From: Nitratiruptor sp.
GTDB lineage: Bacteria; Campylobacterota; Campylobacteria; Campylobacterales; Nitratiruptoraceae
DNA: 45,827 nucleotides
Direction: 5' to 3'
NCBI GenBank assembly: GCA_009659925.1
Contig: PUXW01000010.1
Coordinates: 1-45,827, forward strand
Part shown: in pieces, positions 18,120 through 25,680 of the stretch
Layout of the letters: each line of letters begins with the position of its first letter
How positions within the stretch are numbered: the stretch's first letter is position 1
Position numbers and translations under genes: made by a program
Notes under the pieces: generated by a model
Database searches by the model: none
Told to the model about the DNA's origin: nothing
Seen by the model: the letters and a program-made list of their open reading frames with translations, nothing else

Positions 18120-18687
18120 ACATCACTCCGAGAATACGCACATCTAAACTTTGAGCCGCAAGCATGGTCAAGAGGACCATGAGGCCAAAGGAGCTCACCC
18201 CAACCCCAGGGAGGATAGTCATACTCTGGAAATGGATGAGCCCTACTAGCAGGACCACGACGAAGACGTCGATCAAGGACCAGGGACCGGTCACCTCAAT
18301 GAGGTAATAGAGCCGCACCCGCTGGGGGATCTCCTTGCACCGCCTGGAGGCGATGGAGAGCAGCAGATAACCGAGGACGAGGAACTTGAGCACAGGTACC
18401 AGGATCGAGGCGAGGAAGATGACAATGGCGACCGGATAGTCCCCCTCGTGCCAAAGTTCGACAACCCCTTGCAAGATGGTACTCCCCTGGACCAGTCCAA
18501 ATCGGCTGCTTTGTAGAACCGGATAGAGGTTGGCCGGCAGGTAGAAGAGGATGGCCGCTATGAGGAAGGCCCCTGAGCGCAGGAGACTTCCCTTGGGATC
18601 GATGGTAATGTCGAGGCCACACCGGCGACAGAAGCGGTGACCCATCTCGTTGCTCGCCCCACAATAGCGGCACCTAATCCACTTCAA
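18112..18687 (-). CDS. PqiA-like membrane protein, second half
   Basis: The 191-residue product has an N-terminal zinc-ribbon pair (CRYCG and CRRCG) and four predicted transmembrane helices, matching one of the two repeated modules of the usual ~415-residue PqiA. The best start is TTG at 18687: GGAGG sits six bases upstream and the protein then begins just before the zinc ribbon. The reading frame open up to 18804 would add unconserved residues over the preceding gene. The gene overlaps the first half by 14 bases. Two separate polypeptides probably assemble into one PqiA-type complex with PqiB. Confidence 0.82.
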   Translation of the reverse strand: MKWIRCRYCGASNEMGHRFCRRCGLDITIDPKGSLLRSGAFLIAAILFYLPANLYPVLQSSRFGLVQGSTILQGVVELWHEGDYPVAIVIFLASILVPVLKFLVLGYLLLSIASRRCKEIPQRVRLYYLIEVTGPWSLIDVFVVVLLVGLIHFQSMTILPGVGVSSFGLMVLLTMLAAQSLDVRILGVMCG

Positions 18688-19291
18688 AGCGCTCCTCCCA
18701 TCGCTCCCAAAAACGCTGGATCCCAATGCCATAGAGGAGATAGAGCTGGGCAACAACCGCTCCCAGAAGAGCCCAAAAGGCGATCCCGAGGTGGATGGTG
18801 GCATACTGGAACATCTTGATCATCGCCACGATGATGGCGATGAAGAAGATATCGATAAAGCTCCAGCGATGAATGAGGGTCAAGAGGAGGAGGATCCCCC
18901 TGCTCGTCTCCTTGCTTCCCAGCTCCATGGCAAGACCAAAGAGCAAGGTGGCAAAGAAGAGGAGGAGGGGATAGACGATCAAGAGCAAGAAGAGGGTGAT
19001 AGCGACGAGGATATAGCCGTGTTGGAGGATCCGCCAGATCGCCTCTGGGATAGTGAGGATGGCCCCCATCGTACCGATTGAGATCTCCACCAGGGGGGTG
19101 AGGAAGGTGAGTAGGAGCAAGAGACTGGCCCCCGTAGCCACAATGAGGATCTCCCGCTCAATGGCTCCAAGGGGTTTGTAGAGCCTCGCTTTGCAAAGGC
19201 TACAGCGAGCCTCTTCCCCTGGAGCGAGGGGGACTTTGCGATGGGGGGTCTGGCAGATGTGGCAGATGATCACCTCTCTTGGATCGTCCAT
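18674..19291 (-). CDS. PqiA-like membrane protein, first half
   Basis: The 205-residue product starts with a zinc-ribbon (CHIC...CSLC, residues about 10-33) and has four hydrophobic helices after residue 45, with the EISIGTMG and HRWSFIDIFFIAI segments expected of PqiA modules. It represents the first of the two PqiA repeats; the second is encoded by the next gene in another frame. The stop codon separating the halves is followed by a well-formed start site, so this looks like stable gene fission and not a sequencing error, although a frameshift cannot be wholly excluded. It leads the operon and is transcribed divergently from the DUF2853 gene. Confidence 0.85.
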   Translation of the reverse strand: MDDPREVIICHICQTPHRKVPLAPGEEARCSLCKARLYKPLGAIEREILIVATGASLLLLLTFLTPLVEISIGTMGAILTIPEAIWRILQHGYILVAITLFLLLIVYPLLLFFATLLFGLAMELGSKETSRGILLLLTLIHRWSFIDIFFIAIIVAMIKMFQYATIHLGIAFWALLGAVVAQLYLLYGIGIQRFWERWEERFEVD

Positions 19292-19310
19292 GGGCCCCTT
19301 TTTTGGTCCA

Positions 19311-19316
19311 ATTGTA
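19311..19316 (-). promoter_or_regulatory. Candidate -10 box for the pqi operon
   Basis: TACAAT lies about 20 bases ahead of the first pqiA half-gene, in the 108-base divergent gap. A second TACAAT-like element lies about 10 bases further upstream. No -35 box is clear. Confidence 0.45.
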
Positions 19317-19363
19317 CCATATTGTAAGCTTCAAAGTTAAGTTAGGACCAAGTGTTGACGCAA

Positions 19364-19369
19364 TATAAT
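19364..19369 (+). promoter_or_regulatory. -10 box (TATAAT) for the DUF2853-HerA operon
   Basis: A perfect TATAAT lies 31 bases before the DUF2853 ATG. A TTGACG hexamer lies only three bases upstream of it, too close to act as a -35 element. Confidence 0.6.
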
Positions 19370-19399
19370 TGAAAGGAAAAAAAGTTTGAAGGAGTGCTT

Positions 19400-19741
19400 A
19401 TGAGCAAACTGCAAGAGAAGATCGAATTCTACAAGGAGAAGATGAGAGAGATTGAGCCCAACTTTGACGAGGAGCTGCTCGAAAAAATCACCAAGAGCCT
19501 GGGGCCTTCCATCTACAACAAAGACTCCGAAACGGTCTCATGTACCCAAGAGAGCGAATTGGAGCGGGTGCGCAACAACTTCTTGAAGATGAAACTCGGT
19601 CTCGATCTTAGTGATGAAGAGCTTGACGCAGCCATCAAGGAGGTCTGTGAAAAGCTGGGTCAATCCAATCGCAACAAATACCGCGCAATCTTCTACTATT
19701 TCCTCGTGAAGAAGTTTGGCAAAGAGAACCTCTATAAATGA
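19400..19741 (+). CDS. DUF2853 family protein
   Basis: The 113-residue product is soluble, highly charged and mostly helical. It matches my recollection of DUF2853: an ELLEKITKSLGPSIYNKDSETV segment near residue 28, ELERVRNNFLKMKLGL near 52, and a SNRNKYRAIFYYFLVKKFGKE signature near the C-terminus. Function is unknown to me. The ATG at 19400 is five bases after AAGGAG; a GTG two codons upstream overlaps that site and is rejected. Its stop overlaps the start of the HerA-like gene (ATGA), so the two are probably translated together. Confidence 0.85.
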   Translation: MSKLQEKIEFYKEKMREIEPNFDEELLEKITKSLGPSIYNKDSETVSCTQESELERVRNNFLKMKLGLDLSDEELDAAIKEVCEKLGQSNRNKYRAIFYYFLVKKFGKENLYK

Positions 19742-22047
19742 GTTCTCCCCTCTACGAGGCCCTCGATCTTTTCTACCTCGGGGAGCAGCTCGATGACCAG
19801 CAGCAGCCAACGGGGTTGCTGGAGCTGCTCCGACACGACGCTTTGACGACCCACGCCGTCATCGTCGGTATGACCGGCTCGGGAAAGACCGGGCTGGGAA
19901 TCGTCCTCCTGGAAGAGGCGGCCATCGATGGGATTCCAGCCATCATCGTCGATCCCAAAGGGGATATGGGCAACCTCCTCCTTGCCTTTGAGGAGCTCGA
20001 TCCAAAATCCTTCCAGCCCTGGGTCGATCCCCTCAAAGCCAAGCAGGCAGGCTTGAGCCTGGAAGAGTACAGCGCCAAGATCGCCGCTACCTGGCGCCAA
20101 GGATTGGCCAAGTCCCACCAGGATCCCCAACGCATTGGCCGCTACAAACGGGGAGTAGAGCGAACCATCTACACCCCAGGCAGCAGTGCAGGACTTCCCA
20201 TCAATCTCCTTGGCTCCTTCCAAGCCCCCCCACCCTCCACCGATCCGGACAGCTACGCCCAACTCCTAGGGGCTACCGCAACCGGCCTCTTGCGCCTGGT
20301 CGAGGAGGAGGGAAGAGAGGCTACCATCTTTCTCGCCAACCTCTTGGACCACTTCTGGAGCCAGGGTGTCGACCTCGATCTAGCTCAAATCGTCGCTGCG
20401 GTGATCGAACCTCCCTTCGAACGGGTGGGGATCTTGCCCCTGGAGCACTTCTTCCCCACGAGAGAGCGCACCCGGTTGGCCCTTGCCCTCAACACCCTCC
20501 TCTCCGATCCGACCCGCAGTTTCTGGTTCGAAGGCGAACCCCTCCAGATCGACCGACTCCTCTATACCTCTGATGGGCGCCCCCGCCACGCCATCTTCAC
20601 CATCTCCCACCTCCAGCCCCAAGAGCAGATCTTCTTCCTCACCCGCCTCCTCTCCCAGCTCATCACCTGGATGGGGCGCCAGAGTGGCAGTTCCACCCTC
20701 CGGGCCCTCCTGTACATCGACGAGATCTTTGGCTTCTTCCCCCCCACGGCCAATCCTCCCTCCAAAGGGCCCATGCTCCGCCTCCTCAAGCAGGCCCGGG
20801 CCTATGGGCTAGGGATCGTCTTGAGCACGCAAAATCCAGCCGATCTCGACTATAAAGGCCTTGGCAACATCGGGACCTGGTTCCTGGGACGCCTCCAAAC
20901 GCGCCAAGATGTGGATCGGCTCATCGACGGCCTGGTTGGGCGTGGCCAGGAGAGCCGGGAGATCCGAAGTCTCCTTGCCTCTTTGCAAAAGCGCACCTTC
21001 CTCTTGCGCTCGATCCATCGGGAGCACCTCGAACTCTTTCGAACCCGCTGGGCCTTGAGCTACCTCAAAGGGCCCCTCACCCAAGAGGAGATCCGCCGCC
21101 TCATGGCCTCCAAGACCCCAAAGCCCAAACCGGCCCCCAAACCCCTCCCCCACCAGGAGGGAGGCCCAAAACCGCCTCTTTCCCCCAAAATTCCCGAAGG
21201 GTATGAGATCCTCGATCCAACCCGACCACCCCTTTTTGCCCCTTTCCTCTACTTGCAAGGGCGCCTGCTGTACTACGCCCCTTCCAAAGGGGTGGACAAA
21301 GAGGTGGAAAAGTGTACCCTCATCCCCCTCTCTCCAGCCTATGACCCCTCCAACCAGATCCCAGCTCCCTGCCGCTCTTTCCCTTCCCAGCCCCCTGAGG
21401 GAGCCCGCTACCTCCCGATCGATCCCAAGATCCAAGGGCTTGAGAGCCTCGCCCCTTTGGAGCGGGAATATCGGGATTGGCTCTATCGCAACGAGCGGCT
21501 CATCCTCTACCGGGTGAAGCGGCTCCGGATGACCAGTGCCCAGGACGAACCCTACGAAGCCTTCCTCCAACGGGTCCACCAGGTCCTCCGGGAAAAGAGG
21601 CACGAGGCCATTCAGAAACTCCAGGAGCGCTACGCCTCTCGTTTTGCCCGTCTCAAGGAGCGTATGGAGCGGGTGAAGGAGAGACTAGAGAAGGAGGAAG
21701 GGGAGCTCTCCTCCCAGGTTGGTGAGCTCCTCTTGTCCATTGGAAGTGCCCTCTTCGATGGACTCTTTGCCTCCAAGAGCAAGAGGAGCAAAGTAGGTCG
21801 GGCGGCCAAACGTAGCTACAAGGAGTATCGGGATCTCCAGAAGGCCAAGGAACACCTGGCGCACCTCCAAGAGGAGTTCCAGCGGCTCGAAGAGGAGCTA
21901 GAAGGCAAGATCCAGCAGATCAAAGAGCGCTTCGACCCGGCCAACTATCCAATCGAGGAGCTGCCCATTCGCCCGAGAAAGCGGGATATCGTCGTGAAGG
22001 CCCTCTTGCTCTGGCAAGATCACATCGTCAAGGAGACCAATGAGTGA
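19738..22047 (+). CDS. HerA/FtsK-like ATPase with C-terminal coiled coil
   Basis: The 769-residue product has Walker A at G44-T51 (GMTGSGKT), VDPKGD near 72, Walker B with Asp328-Glu329 (LLYIDEIFGFFPP), and a LSTQNPADLDYKGLGNIGTWF segment, the pattern of HerA-type hexameric ATPases that act on DNA. Residues about 465-500 are a Pro/Lys-rich linker, followed by a unique region and a long charged coiled coil (about 600-740) interrupted by a small hydrophobic, Gly-Ser stretch near 665-680. No nuclease partner (NurA, Sir2, DUF4297) is adjacent. It overlaps DUF2853 and the ExeA-like gene by 4 and 8 bases, so an operon is almost certain. The DNA or protein substrate is unknown. Confidence 0.85.
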   Translation: MSSPLYEALDLFYLGEQLDDQQQPTGLLELLRHDALTTHAVIVGMTGSGKTGLGIVLLEEAAIDGIPAIIVDPKGDMGNLLLAFEELDPKSFQPWVDPLKAKQAGLSLEEYSAKIAATWRQGLAKSHQDPQRIGRYKRGVERTIYTPGSSAGLPINLLGSFQAPPPSTDPDSYAQLLGATATGLLRLVEEEGREATIFLANLLDHFWSQGVDLDLAQIVAAVIEPPFERVGILPLEHFFPTRERTRLALALNTLLSDPTRSFWFEGEPLQIDRLLYTSDGRPRHAIFTISHLQPQEQIFFLTRLLSQLITWMGRQSGSSTLRALLYIDEIFGFFPPTANPPSKGPMLRLLKQARAYGLGIVLSTQNPADLDYKGLGNIGTWFLGRLQTRQDVDRLIDGLVGRGQESREIRSLLASLQKRTFLLRSIHREHLELFRTRWALSYLKGPLTQEEIRRLMASKTPKPKPAPKPLPHQEGGPKPPLSPKIPEGYEILDPTRPPLFAPFLYLQGRLLYYAPSKGVDKEVEKCTLIPLSPAYDPSNQIPAPCRSFPSQPPEGARYLPIDPKIQGLESLAPLEREYRDWLYRNERLILYRVKRLRMTSAQDEPYEAFLQRVHQVLREKRHEAIQKLQERYASRFARLKERMERVKERLEKEEGELSSQVGELLLSIGSALFDGLFASKSKRSKVGRAAKRSYKEYRDLQKAKEHLAHLQEEFQRLEEELEGKIQQIKERFDPANYPIEELPIRPRKRDIVVKALLLWQDHIVKETNE

Positions 22048-22834
22048 CTATCGCGGGATTGCGGCTCTCTTCGAGGATCGGGTCAACGGGGTGGAGTACT
22101 ACGAGACCCGGGCGACGATGAAGCTCAAACACCAATTTCTCTCCATCCTCGAAAATGAATCGAAACAGCTCCTCTTCCTCATTGGAGAACCTGGATCTGG
22201 GAAGACGATGTTTCTCCACCGCATCCCCTCCATCGTCCCAGCCTCCTTCGAGGTGGTCCAGTTTCAAACCCCCTTCTTCGAACCCAAAGACTTCCTGGAT
22301 TACCTCTTCCGCCATAAGGGGGTGGCCAAGGGTGAGGGAAGTATTGAAGAGCAGATCCAGCAGATTGTCACCCTCTACCAGGAGCGTCCAACCCTCATCA
22401 CCGTCGACGAGGCCCAGCTTTTGAGCAAAGAGATGCTCGAACTCTTGCGAATCCTCGCCGATACCAAAGCCTTTTGGCTTCTCCTGGCGATGCACCGCCA
22501 CGAATCCCAAGAGATCCTCAAGGAGGCTCAATTCCGCTCCCGCCCCCATCGGGTCTTGGAGTTAGGCCCCCTGGAAGAGGATGAGGTCCACGAATACATC
22601 TCCAAGGAGCTCCTTCGGGCCAGTCTTTATAGCATCCAAGAGCAATTCAGCCGCTCCCTGGCCCGATTGATCTATACCTTCGCCAAGGGAAACTTCCGGG
22701 ATACCAAGAAGCTCCTCAACCGCCTCTTCCTCCTGCTCGATTACGCCGTCAAGAATGAGAAGGAGGGGTTTACCCGAGTCAATCGCTGCCTCATCACGAT
22801 GGCCGCCATCGATGCGGCTCTGCTCAAGGTCTAA
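22040..22834 (+). CDS. ExeA/GspA (CtsP)-like AAA ATPase
   Basis: The 264-residue product is a single AAA ATPase: Walker A at G49-T56 (GEPGSGKT), Walker B with Asp123-Glu124 (LITVDEAQLL), and a sensor/lid helical region after residue 165. It resembles ExeA/GspA and transposition-type TniB ATPases. In Campylobacter a relative, CtsP, belongs to the DNA-uptake (transformation) apparatus. Here no secretin, pseudopilin or transposase gene is adjacent; its partners are a HerA-like ATPase and a membrane TPR protein. A role at an inner-membrane complex is inference. Start ATG overlaps the previous gene by 8 bases. Confidence 0.8.
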   Translation: MSDYRGIAALFEDRVNGVEYYETRATMKLKHQFLSILENESKQLLFLIGEPGSGKTMFLHRIPSIVPASFEVVQFQTPFFEPKDFLDYLFRHKGVAKGEGSIEEQIQQIVTLYQERPTLITVDEAQLLSKEMLELLRILADTKAFWLLLAMHRHESQEILKEAQFRSRPHRVLELGPLEEDEVHEYISKELLRASLYSIQEQFSRSLARLIYTFAKGNFRDTKKLLNRLFLLLDYAVKNEKEGFTRVNRCLITMAAIDAALLKV

Positions 22835-22843
22835 GGGGAGAGG

Positions 22844-23605
22844 ATGCAGTTTGAAGAGCTCAAAGAGCGCTGTCGCAAGTACTACCTGAAGAAGCGGTTG
22901 AAGTGGCTCCTCGGGCTTGCCCTCCTGGTTGGAGGAGGAGCCGGAGCCCTCTGGTGGCTCGATCTGCAAGCTCAAGGGCAAAATCCAGCAACCACCACGA
23001 GACAGGAAGGCCAAGAGGCCCAGGAGCCCAAAAACAGGGAGTGCCACGTCATCCAACTCTTCTACGCCCACGACAAGTTTGCCCAGGAGATCGAGCGTTA
23101 TCGAAAACGGATGGAGGGTCTGGGCTTTCAAAAGTGCTTCATCCACAAGGGAAAGCTCCTGGCCAACAACAATCGCCAGCTCTTCCTCTACTGCAACATG
23201 GTCGAGAACAAAAGGGATCTCCAGCCAGCAATCCGCCTCGCCAAGTATCATGGGCTCGACTACATCGTCCAAAAACATCCGTGTGACGGGAATCACCTCG
23301 TCCAGGATCCCCAACGCAGCGCTCCGCCCCCGGTCCACTCGACCCCGAACAAACCCCAAGACCCCTACCAGCAAGCCTACCAACGGGCCTTGGACTACTT
23401 CTACAAGGAGCAATACCACAAGGCGATGGAGTGGGCCGAACGGGCCAATAGTATCGACAAGAGCAAAGAGGAGGCTTGGCTCCTTTATGCCCAAAGTCTC
23501 TACCTCCTCGGACGCAAAGATGAGGCCCGTTACCTCCTGCGGAGCTATCTCGAATATCGCGACTCTCCAAAGGCTAGGAAGTTGTTGGAAGAATTTGAGG
23601 AGTAG
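22844..23605 (+). CDS. Membrane-anchored protein with SPOR-like region and TPRs
   Basis: The 253-residue product has a positively charged cytoplasmic start, one transmembrane helix (about residues 21-38), a Gln/Pro linker, a region at about 62-145 whose pattern (HVIQLFYAHDKFAQEIERY...RQLFLYC...YIVQKH) recalls SPOR or a secretion-type periplasmic domain, a second linker, and about two TPR units at 167-250. The TPRs are expected to lie on the periplasmic side. It begins ten bases after the ExeA-like gene, with GGGGAGAGG before the ATG. Similar ATPase-TPR gene pairs occur in Campylobacterota near pilus or transformation genes, which suggests an envelope assembly role. Confidence 0.68.
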   Translation: MQFEELKERCRKYYLKKRLKWLLGLALLVGGGAGALWWLDLQAQGQNPATTTRQEGQEAQEPKNRECHVIQLFYAHDKFAQEIERYRKRMEGLGFQKCFIHKGKLLANNNRQLFLYCNMVENKRDLQPAIRLAKYHGLDYIVQKHPCDGNHLVQDPQRSAPPPVHSTPNKPQDPYQQAYQRALDYFYKEQYHKAMEWAERANSIDKSKEEAWLLYAQSLYLLGRKDEARYLLRSYLEYRDSPKARKLLEEFEE

Positions 23606-23636
23606 ATCTGCCCATCCTCTCTTGGATGGGTCAAAC

Positions 23637-23666
23637 TATCCGAAAATCTGGTATCCGAAAATCTGG
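23637..23666 (+). repeat. 15-bp tandem direct repeat, two copies
   Basis: TATCCGAAAATCTGG occurs twice without spacing in the gap between the TPR gene and the 3' end of ssrA. Origin and role are unknown; it may be a simple duplication. Confidence 0.85.
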
Positions 23667-23690
23667 GGAATTTTTTGGGGGAATATCTCT

Positions 23691-24067
23691 TGGTGGAGGT
23701 GTCGGGAATCGAACCCGAGTCCGGAAACAACCCACCATAGGCCTCTACGTGCGTAGTAGCGCTGATTCATCTCGATCGGTGGGGGCTCAGCGCCCCAAGC
23801 CCTCCACCGATCCAGCCCTATGTGTCGATCGCAGACCGGGCCAGCCTACGATCCAAGCCCTCTTGGCGATGACCCCGCAAAATCCAGATCGAGAGGGCGC
23901 GATCTGGCGCGAGGGACCGGTTCACTTCCTTAACTTACGCCGCTACAGCGTAAGCCGGTCGATAGTTTGCGTTGTTTGCGTCTATTTTTTTGGGCTCTTT
24001 TTACGGCATCGCCCAAGCCGGCACGCAGCCTATGGCAGACTGCTCCCGTCGAAGCCATGTCACCCCC
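23691..24067 (-). ncRNA. ssrA: Transfer-messenger RNA (tmRNA)
   Basis: This RNA, with SmpB, frees stalled ribosomes and adds a degradation tag. The 3' end (minus strand) shows a T-arm GGGTTCGATTCCC followed by an acceptor arm ending in encoded CCA at 23691. The 5' end GGGGGTG (24067-24061) pairs with CACCTCC of the 3' arm in seven base pairs, including one G-U. GGCTTCGACGGGA follows the 5' arm, as in other tmRNAs. The tag reading frame is at 23979-23935. The mature RNA would be 377 bases. It begins only 12 bases after the trpA stop codon, so it is either processed from a trpA transcript or started from within trpA. Confidence 0.97.
23935..23979 (-). other. ssrA: tmRNA proteolysis-tag reading frame
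   Basis: After an A-rich stretch ending in AATAGAC, codons from the GCA resume codon at 23979 read ANNANYRPAYAVAA and stop at TAA (23937-23935). The ANN start and PAYA-AA core match the Campylobacter tag (ANNVKFAPAYAKAA), and the hydrophobic AVAA end fits recognition by ClpXP/ClpAP. Confidence 0.93.
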
Positions 24068-24079
24068 ATACTGGGGCCC

Positions 24080-24817
24080 TTAGCTGTTGATGATTTCCTT
24101 AATCTTTCCTGAAAGCGAAGCTATTTTATCAATTTTTTCCCTTGCTGTCAAGGAGTCGTCGAGCAAAATCTTAATGAAGGCGCTCCCGACAATGACCCCA
24201 TCCACCCCCTGAGAGCGCTCCTTGGCCGTCTCCTCGTTGACCCCAAAGCCGATGTAAAGGGGCTTCTTCGTAGCCTGGCGAATCGCTCCAATAACCTCTG
24301 CAAGCTCCTCCCGTTTATTGGCTCCCGTAATCCCAGCATAGGCCACAAGGTAGACAAATCCATCTCCATCCTCTGGAAGGATCTGCCCAATGCGTTCTGG
24401 AGGATCGGTGGGAGCAACGAAATCGATAATGGGAAGCTGGAGCTCCATCTTGAAGTGGCGCATCCGCTCCTCGTAGGGAAGATCGGGGATGATGAGTCCC
24501 TTGATCCCGAGGGATCGGGCCTCTTGGACAACCCGTTTCAAACCCCGCCGATAGAAGGGGTTGAAGTAGCCCATCCAGTAGAGATCGACCCGGTTTCCAA
24601 CCTCTTGGCTGATTGTGAGAATATCGGCAAACCGGAATCCCCCCTTCAAAGCCCGCATATTGGCCTCTTCGATAATGGGGCCATCGGCTACGGGATCACT
24701 AAAGGGAATCCCAAGCTCAATCCCATCACAGCCCCGTTCCGCCATGGCTAGAATGAGATCGGTGGTGAAGGAGCGATCCGGATAGGCGGCGGTAATATAG
24801 CCAATGAGTCTCTTCAA
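24080..24817 (-). CDS. trpA: Tryptophan synthase alpha subunit
   Basis: The alpha subunit cleaves indole-glycerol phosphate and passes indole to TrpB. The 245-residue product is a TIM barrel with the catalytic Glu in GIELGIPFSDPVADGPII near residue 35, the second catalytic Asp region LIIPDLPYEE near 112, and phosphate-binding GFGVNEE and GVIVGSAFI loops near 195-215. The start is TTG at 24817 with AAGGG five bases upstream. No trpB is adjacent, so trpA is detached from the other trp genes. A TATAAT box sits about 32 bases upstream. ssrA follows after 12 bases. Confidence 0.95.
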   Translation of the reverse strand: MKRLIGYITAAYPDRSFTTDLILAMAERGCDGIELGIPFSDPVADGPIIEEANMRALKGGFRFADILTISQEVGNRVDLYWMGYFNPFYRRGLKRVVQEARSLGIKGLIIPDLPYEERMRHFKMELQLPIIDFVAPTDPPERIGQILPEDGDGFVYLVAYAGITGANKREELAEVIGAIRQATKKPLYIGFGVNEETAKERSQGVDGVIVGSAFIKILLDDSLTAREKIDKIASLSGKIKEIINS

Positions 24818-24848
24818 GGTGGCCCTTTTGCGTGGAAGTTTGGTTGTA

Positions 24849-24854
24849 ATTATA
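24849..24854 (-). promoter_or_regulatory. -10 box (TATAAT) for trpA(-ssrA)
   Basis: A perfect TATAAT in the 86-base divergent gap to panB, about 32 bases ahead of the trpA TTG. It may also serve ssrA by read-through. Confidence 0.55.
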
Positions 24855-24866
24855 CCCTTTTTTTGC

Positions 24867-24872
24867 TAAAAT
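24867..24872 (+). promoter_or_regulatory. Candidate -10 box for panB-ruvB
   Basis: TAAAAT follows a run of T residues in the divergent gap, 32 bases ahead of the panB ATG. It lies within 13 bases of the trpA -10 box, so the two promoters would compete for space. Confidence 0.5.
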
Positions 24873-24903
24873 CGGCCCAACTCCTCGGGAGAATGGGAGA
24901 GCC

Positions 24904-25680
24904 ATGAAGCAAGTGACCATCGGCGACATCCTCAAGGCCAAAGGGCAGCGTAAGTTAGTGATGCTCACCGCCTACGACGCCCTCTTTGCCAAACTTTTTG
25001 CCCCCCATGTCGATATGATCCTGGTTGGCGACAGTCTCAACATGGTCTTTGCCGGTCGCCAGGATACCCTTTCGGCTACCATGGATCAGATGCTTTACCA
25101 TACCCAGGCCGTTTGTGCAGGGGCCCCCAACTCCTTCATCATCTTCGACATGCCCTATGGGAGCTACACCTCCCAGGAGCTCGCCCTTGCCAACGCCGTC
25201 CGGGCCTATAAGGAGAGCTGTGCCGATGCCGTCAAACTGGAAGGGGGCCTCGAACGAGCACCGACCATCGCCCATCTCGTTCAAAATGGGGTCGCCGTCA
25301 TGGGCCACATCGGCCTCATGCCCCAACATGTCCGTGCCGAAGGGGGCTACAAGGTGAAACGGGACCTGACCAAGCTCCTGGAGGACGCCCAGGCCCTGGA
25401 AGAGGCTGGAGTCTTCGCCATCGTCTTGGAGGGGATCGAGGCCAAACTGGCGGCCCAGATCACTAAGAGCCTCTCGATCCCCACTATTGGAATCGGTGCC
25501 GGCCCCGAGGTCGATGGCCAGGTCCTCGTCTGGAGCGATCTCCTTGGCTTTTTCACCGACTTCAAACCCAAGTTCGTCCGCCGCTACCTTGAGGGAGCGA
25601 CCCTCGTCCACGAAGCCCTGGAGCGCTTTGTCCAAGATATCCAGCAGAAGAACTTTCCAGGCCCCGAAGAGAGCTACTGA
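24904..25680 (+). CDS. panB: 3-methyl-2-oxobutanoate hydroxymethyltransferase
   Basis: This enzyme makes ketopantoate from alpha-ketoisovalerate and methylene-tetrahydrofolate, the first step of pantothenate and CoA synthesis. The 258-residue product is a TIM barrel with [13 protein letters not shown] near residue 20, VGDSLNMV near 42 (metal-binding Asp), DMPYGSY near 82, VKLEGG near 112, GHIGLMPQ near 135, and [21 protein letters not shown] near 195. Length is typical. Its stop overlaps the ruvB start (TGATG), a gene pairing also known in Helicobacter. Confidence 0.96.
   Translation: MKQVTIGDILKAKGQRKLVMLTAYDALFAKLFAPHVDMILVGDSLNMVFAGRQDTLSATMDQMLYHTQAVCAGAPNSFIIFDMPYGSYTSQELALANAVRAYKESCADAVKLEGGLERAPTIAHLVQNGVAVMGHIGLMPQHVRAEGGYKVKRDLTKLLEDAQALEEAGVFAIVLEGIEAKLAAQITKSLSIPTIGIGAGPEVDGQVLVWSDLLGFFTDFKPKFVRRYLEGATLVHEALERFVQDIQQKNFPGPEESY

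Noticed and set aside
19355-19369. TTGACG next to TATAAT, suggesting a full -35/-10 promoter
   Set aside because: Spacing is three bases rather than about 17, so only the -10 box is credible.
23611-23630. 7-bp hairpin (CCCATCC / GGATGGG) just after the TPR gene, possible terminator
   Set aside because: No T-run follows on either strand, so it cannot be called an intrinsic terminator; noted only as a stem-loop.
23691-23720. T-arm and CCA end that look like a tRNA
   Set aside because: The 5' acceptor half is 350 bases away with a tag reading frame between, so this is tmRNA.
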